A DNA stretch of 64,000 bases from Diorhabda sublineata (lineage: Eukaryota > Arthropoda > Insecta > Coleoptera > Chrysomelidae): the NCBI RefSeq assembly GCF_026230105.1, contig NC_079475.1:10432125-10496124 (forward strand), written 5' to 3'. A program made the translations under genes and the position numbers. Position 1 is the first letter of the stretch. The number at the start of each line of letters is the position of its first letter. Below the pieces are notes generated by a model that saw nothing but the letters and a program-made list of their open reading frames with translations, ran no database searches and was not told where the DNA came from. Shown here in pieces: positions 58,670-64,000 of the stretch.

Positions 58670-60010
58670 GGAAAGTAACTTGAATAAACCCGGATGCTCT
58701 TCAACCGAACTGTTATGCAAAAGCACAATTGTTTGCTTAATGTCGATCAAAAGCTTGCTGGCATTAAAAATTCAAATTAATGTTTAATATATTGAAACAG
58801 GCTCGACACAAAGATAGAAAATTACACAGAAAAAATTGTCCAAACTAATGATAATAATCTTTATATATAATAAAACATTTGGTACAAAAATGATCATTAT
58901 ATACCATCTACTTATATAAAAGTGATTCAATAATTTTCTTCTTTCCTAGAAATCTTTCGAGTATTGGAATTTTAATTTTCAATGTCTTTCCATATATTTT
59001 TTGCATTCTTTAAAATCCCTTGCTTGTTCATTCATCAACAATATTGTTTTCTCTTGTCTTCCCCCTTTCCGTAAACAAATTTCCGTGGATTTTTTTCCTT
59101 ATCTGCTTCTATAACTTTTCTTATTAGGCTTTGTAGAGTTTCTCTCGTTATGTGTTTTTAAATGATTTCAATAAACCCGGATGTTCTTCAACCGAACTGT
59201 TATGCAATAGTACAATTGCTTGCTTAATGCCGATCAAAAGCTCGCTATCATTGAAAATTCAAATCAATGTTTAGATATTTTCAAACATAATCTAAGAAAG
59301 TTTTTTGATCTAATATCTTAGTAGATTAAAATTATATCATTATACCCATATTCGCCATAATCCCCTGATCTAGCTCTCTCCGATTACGTTTCCCGAGCTT
59401 GGTGGAAAGTCATCTCACATAAATGGAGAGAGGACTGGTAAAATATCGACGCGTATTTTAGGGAACTTCAGAAATATCATTTTTGGTGATGTGAAAGAAT
59501 TAGAAACTAAGTGTGAAAAGTAAAAAAGGAATTATGTTAAGAAAAGATATGTTTTTCTACTGGATTACCGTTTTCTTTGCTAAGTTCATCTTACATTAAA
59601 CCGCCCTTGTTTAATATATTGAAACAGGCTCGACACAAAGATAGAAAATTACACAGAAAAAATTATCCAAACTATTGATAACAATCTTAGACATTGATGA
59701 CAAAATATAACTGAAACATTTGGTATAAAAATGATTATGATATACCATCTGCCTATATTAAAGTGATTCCATAATTTTCTTCTTCCCTAGAACTCCTTAA
59801 CTCCTTTCGAGTATTGGGATTTTAGTTTTCAATATCTTTCCATACATTTTTTCCATTATTTCCAATCCTTTGCTACTTCATTCATCAACAGTATTGTTTT
59901 CACTTCTTCCTCCTTTCCGTAACCAAATTTTCGTGGATCTTTTTTCACTTATTATCTTATATCTTTCTGTTCCTATCACTTTTCTTATTAGGCTTTGTGG
60001 TGCTGCTTCA
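58670..60010. repeat. Direct duplication (about 500 bp), second copy interrupted
   Basis: Copy 1 (58670-59165) and copy 2 (59167-59275 plus 59609-60010) share aataaacccggatg, cttcaaccgaactgttatgc, tgtttaatatattgaaacag, gctcgacacaaagatag and ataccatct. Copy 2 is interrupted by 59276-59608. Confidence 0.85.
59276..59608 (+). mobile_element. mariner 3' fragment inserted in the duplication
   Basis: Translation shows SP-SPDLALSDY (third-Asp block), a W-EDW-NIDAYF stretch, then KELETKCEK and NYVKK, the end of a mariner transposase. It lies exactly between the two halves of duplication copy 2, so it came in after the duplication. Confidence 0.6.
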
Positions 60011-60739
60011 TCTTAGATGTTACTATCTTTTATCTAAAAATTCTCATATTTAAGTCATAGTTTTGGTTGAAAATGACTTCCAGATATTAAAAAGTATTTA
60101 CTCTATCTACCCGTTGTCATTTCATTATTAAATCTTCCCTATGTTCTCTTTTTTGATTCATCACAATCTTTTGGCATTTCTTGATATTTACTTCCCTTTC
60201 CAGATCTAATATTTTCTTAAAGGTATCTGCTACGATTACTATATTGTCTGCATATACTAAACCGTCTATTTTTACTAGCTTTGCTTCTATAACTAATTAT
60301 TATCTACACTTTAGGTAGGTCTTTTCATGATATCCATGACAAATATAAATAGATGAGGACTAAGATTATCTCCTTGTTTTATTCTCATCTCTTGTCCTAA
60401 CTTTCTCAAACGTCTATTTAAACTGTTCCTCTTTGTGTTTATATAACTTTTGTTCAATTTAATAATCGGCAAATTTAACTAATTAACATGATTAAGTCAA
60501 ATACCTCATTGACTCAGCTATTAAAATGACTGACTAGGTCTACGAACGTAAGTAAAAGATTAGATTACACTTATCTATGTAAAAAAATCAACCAATAGCC
60601 AAAAAGATACGTGGAAATTCGAGCGAAGTAATTTGTATGCCACTTTAAATACGAAAAAAGCTCAAAGATGAAGTTTTCGCACAGAATCTAAGAGAAAAAA
60701 GTATCAAAATGTCAAACGGATACTGGACAAATACATAAT

Positions 60740-61110
60740 TTTCAGTATAAATCCACAAAGCACAACTTCCGATCGCTTCGTGCAGACGCTACGCAAGCCG
60801 AAGAAAGCGGTCCTGCGCTCTCGTCGACTGCGAAGTTCTCGCACTACACACTCCACCATTGTTAACATTCGAGCGTCAGTCGGCGTTGTGCTACAGCCAC
60901 GTAAACATGTCAGCTATTATTGATGCTCCCACCAAGTGTAAATTGCAAACTGAGATTCGTTTTCTACAGGCACTAGTACTGCAGAAATTCATCGGAGTAT
61001 GAGTCGTGTGTATGGGTAAATAAGTGAATAATGTCGAAAGTTTAAAGATGCGCATAATGAAAGAAGCCAAGGACGCAAATCTGTCCATTCAGATAACCGG
61101 AGATTGAAAA
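60740..61110 (+). mobile_element. mariner 5' leader and N-terminus
   Basis: A GC-richer leader (cgcttcgtgcagacgctacg, gctctcgtcgactgcgaag) precedes an ATG at 60907 whose product starts MSAIIDAPTKCKLQTEIRFL, typical of an insect mariner N-terminus. A stop follows after about 30 codons. The frame then shifts (VESLKDA, KSVHSDN-type words) and the rest of the transposase is missing. Confidence 0.6.
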
Positions 61111-61871
61111 AAATGACACTCGTCTAAGAGCAAACACTAACACTGGCACATAAATTAACATTCAAGATGTCAAGAATAAAATGTTTTTTATATAATTCAA
61201 CATCAAGACTATCAAAATAAATTATCATATAAGGCTAGATTGAAATTAAATGCTAAACAGGCACAGAAAATTTTCCATTTTCGTCGACAAACTCAAGGGA
61301 AAATACGCTTAACTAGACGATAATAGTAGTTATAATTTTAAGCAAATACTGGGAAGATACTTCTTCCCAATCAACTCGAGGTTATTGTAGTAAATATATT
61401 TTCTTTCATTCCGGTACATTCCATAGAATATTGGAATTCAAATGGCTGATGATTAAATTTTATAAACAATCACTTTGAGATATTATCGGGTTCGTTGGAA
61501 AACTTTTAGAAAGTAGAAGTGAAAGAATTGCTGTTATATTATATTAAAAAAGTCAAATCTCATTAACTAATTCATATCTATGTATTAGAATGATATAAAC
61601 TTCACCATATGGTACTTATACTCATTTTTGAACATTTAAACAACTATAGAACGTAATAATTGCAGAAATCGTATCTACGATTATGTAATAACGCTAAGAA
61701 ATCGGTAAATATTGGAATGAAGCTGGAAATCTTAATTATATCACGTGAATGAGAGAAAAATAAGACAAGGAGAAGTGCTAATATTCGTGGTGATTGTTGA
61801 CAATCAAGTTATGAATTTTTACTAATATCTCTTAAGAAAATATAACAAAACCAGATAGGATAAAGACTGGA

Positions 61872-61878
<7 letters not shown>
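61111..61878. other. Non-coding, nothing recognised
   Basis: AT-rich; no frames or repeats noted. Confidence 0.45.

Positions 61879-61955
<77 letters not shown>
61879..61955. repeat. (AT)n microsatellite
   Basis: About 77 bp of alternating AT, the longest simple repeat in the window. Confidence 0.97.
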
Positions 61956-61957
<2 letters not shown>

Positions 61958-62184
61958 ACTAGAATGAATAAATTAGTAAACATTCAAGAAGAAAGATCAT
62001 CATCGTTTATAACTTACTGTAGAGTAATTATCGATTCCAAAAAAAGAGAATTTTAATATTGCTTACTACAGTGTAACGTTTTTCGTATTTACACTCTTTC
62101 TATTCGTGGGATGAATTAAACGTTGTCTCTGACATTCTTATTTTATTTACACACTAAACACTACACTAATTTATAAAAATCTTA

Positions 62185-62290
62185 TATATATAAAATGCTC
62201 GTGTCGCGGTTTTTGTAATTGAACTCCTCCGAAACGGCTTTACCAATTCTCATGAGTATGTTTGTTATCTTCCATAGCTGGGCCTCGAGG
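62185..62290 (+). mobile_element. Possible Helitron-type terminal sequence
   Basis: The phrase ataaaatgctcgtgtcgcgg, then gaactcctccgaaacggctt and accaattctcatgagtatg, resembles the conserved leader of an insect Helitron family. It parallels, but does not copy, the aaaacggctggaccgattt motif at 44430. No helicase or Rep sequence is near. Confidence 0.4.
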
Positions 62291-62994
62291 CGGATCCTCA
62301 AATCTCCAATTCTTCTGGTAGCATATTCTTCAGATCTAGCTCTCGGTAAAACTATTGGATTCTGATGTATCGAGAGCCGTTCGCTTCTTGTACAAGGCTG
62401 ATGCTTTGATGGGCTTTGAGCTTATTCTGGTAACTCTTGGCAATATATTTCCACGCTGTATATACCACGATTGGGATAACGATGGCGTTTATGATGTAAT
62501 TTCAATTTTGAACAATTTTCAATTTCTGAATTCACATGAAGATTACAGTGATATATACAAAAAGGAAACATTTAGAGTCTGCAATCTGCAAAAATTTCGC
62601 TCCAATATCTATAATAATTCCGTAGAAAATATTCTTTTTTTCTTATGTGTCAATAATCAATTTTCTTCAATACAAATATGTTCGTGCTACTTTTTTCTCA
62701 TTCCTATTTAGACAGTAGTTAACAATAGAAAGTTTATTTCAAAGAAGAGTAATTGCCTCTTCGCTTCTGTGTAACATCACAATTTGTTTAAAAACTGCTG
62801 ATATCGTTTATTCACTGTCTATTCGGACTTTTCACTATTCGATACATCGATTTTCACTCCTTAAGTAAGTTGTTTATCTGTATTTCACTACATTAAACTT
62901 AACCTCTTTTCAGATCCGTAAAAGTTTTATGAAAAGCAATCGCAGAATCTGCCAATAATATTTAATCATAAAGTGAATGAAATGTATTAGTTTG
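62291..62994. other. Unassigned
   Basis: The 118-codon plus frame at 62355-62711 is composition-biased (N, F, S rich) without motif. The minus strand of 62290-62470 has protein-like runs (AIVIPIVVYTAWKY, KSYQNKLKAHQ) but no family I can name. Confidence 0.35.
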
Positions 62995-62997
62995 TTT

Positions 62998-64000
62998 ATT
63001 ATACAGGTTGTCTTAATTTCGTAATAGCGGACATATCAATGTAATGAACTATCCAATAATAGCGTTATATTCGTACAGATCATCATAGAATATGAAAGTA
63101 CAGGGTATTCCAAAATTTTCTGTACAACTTCGAAAATAAACAAGATATTTATATTCAGTCTTTTGCATGTGCATTTTACTGTAATTAAAAAGTTTTCTTT
63201 AGTACACTTCAACATGCACACCATTGGGGCTCTAAGCACTTCCAGATTGTAATCAATTTCAAGCCGGTGTCCGGTAAACAATGTCCTTTAAATAACCCCA
63301 CAAGAAGAAGTCGAGGGGTGTTATTTCCGGAGACCTTGGTGGCCGTGAAATTGGGCCGTCTTGTACAATCCATCGGTTGGGAAAACTATCGTTGAGGTGT
63401 TCCCAATATGCTGTCAACCAGTGTGGTGATGCACCATCCTGTTGAAAGGACAAGTACAATCCAACTGAGGAAGAGCAAAGTTTTGAAGCATATCCAGGTA
63501 CACATAGCCAGTAACTGTGATTTCTATGAAGAATAAAAGACCAATGATTTCGTTGTGCAAAAGCCATACACACATTAACCTTTGGGCTGTCTCGTTGAAG
63601 CTCGACTACTCCATGTGGGGTCTCAGAACCCCAAATTCGTACGTTGTGGCTATTTATTATACCAGACACATGGAACGTGGCCTCATCACTGGAACACACC
63701 TTTTTCAAGAAATCTTTATCATGCTAAATAAGTTGTAACATGTCTATGGCAAATTCCACACATTTTGGTCGATCTGTTGGTAACAGTGCCTACAGCAACT
63801 GTACTTTATAGGCATACAGACACAACAGTTTATTAAGAGCCCTGTGGATTGTGGTTGTAGGCATTTGGAGTTGTCTGACGAATTGAAGTTTTCGGATTCT
63901 GCTGGAATGTTTGCTGTATTCGCTCCACATTTCCTGGACTTGTGCTGGATCGTCCAGCTCCACTTTTTTGCAATACTGATCCGGTGCTCATTTTGTACCA
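62998..64000 (-). mobile_element. DDxD transposon, continuing past the right edge
   Basis: The left end near 63003 reads tatacaggttgtcttaattt. The transposase runs leftwards from the window edge: TGSVLQKSGAGRSSTSPGNV, YAYKVQLL, TDRPKCVEFAIDML, KKVCSSDEATFHVSG (first Asp), NVRIWGSETPHGVVELQRDS, FQQDGASPHW (second Asp) and PPRSPEITPLDFFLWGYLKD (third Asp at about 63300). One stop splits the N-terminal part, and shifts scramble the middle (63500-63580). Fairly well preserved compared with the other relics, but not intact. Confidence 0.8.

Larger units (their letters stand above)
58660..60480 (-). mobile_element. Non-LTR retrotransposon relic with duplicated 3' region
   Basis: On the minus strand, near 60390-60320 comes MRIKQGDNLSPHLFIFVMDI and near 60265-60225 GLVYADNIVIVADTFKKIL. 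These are the QGD-LSP and YADD-type boxes of a reverse transcriptase, followed by the LEREVNIKKCQKIV thumb-like region. Stops and shifts abound. The 3' part appears twice in the same orientation: 58670-59165 and 59167-60010, the second being split by foreign DNA. Confidence 0.65.

Noticed and set aside
62355..62711. 118-codon frame as a host gene
   Set aside because: No recognisable domain, composition typical of chance frames in AT-rich DNA, and transposon-like sequence on the other strand.

Overview
The window looks like intron-rich, AT-rich arthropod (most likely insect) nuclear DNA. The signs are (TTAGG)-like tracts, GT-AG introns, and a dense litter of mariner/Tc1-type, Crypton-like, Helitron, Penelope-like and non-LTR relics. 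I cannot fix the order from sequence alone; a beetle is only a guess.

One host gene dominates. Eleven exons on the + strand between 7296 and 42347 join with perfectly matching phases and GT-AG borders into one open frame of 2490 codons plus stop. It encodes a giant adhesion-type (family B2) GPCR. In order it has a signal peptide, an HRM-like Cys module, C-type-lectin-like and Ig-like segments, a possible SEA-like segment, a second HRM-like module, about six GAIN-like repeats of roughly 260 residues, and a seven-helix domain with a very short tail. Each of the first five repeats ends in a decayed GPS; only the sixth keeps the HL|T autoproteolysis site, directly before TM1. The tandem GAIN array is the most unusual thing in the window.

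Layout. 1-7295: 5' flank with a Tc1 end, an 850-bp fold-back element, a broken multicopy pseudogene with a tandem duplication, and a LINE fragment. 7296-42347: the receptor. Its introns hold a mariner (8.3-9.5 kb), a fold-back DDxD element (11.4-14.0), further DDxD relics, two tyrosine-recombinase (Crypton-like) relics (21.3-21.7 and 25.3-26.5) with a probable deletion derivative (16.9-17.3), LINE pieces, a Tc1, a Penelope-type GIY-YIG fragment and several mariners. A mariner begins about 25 bp after the stop codon.

43.4-64 kb: no convincing host gene. It contains a Helitron helicase relic, a fold-back transposon made only of N-terminal transposase sequence, a 554-bp TIR element enclosing a TTAGG-like array, a 2.4-kb satellite of alternating 104- and 70-bp units, LINE and mariner relics, a long (AT)n tract, and a DDxD transposon running off the right edge.

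All readings come from inspection by eye and translated similarity recognised from memory; no database search or alignment program was run.
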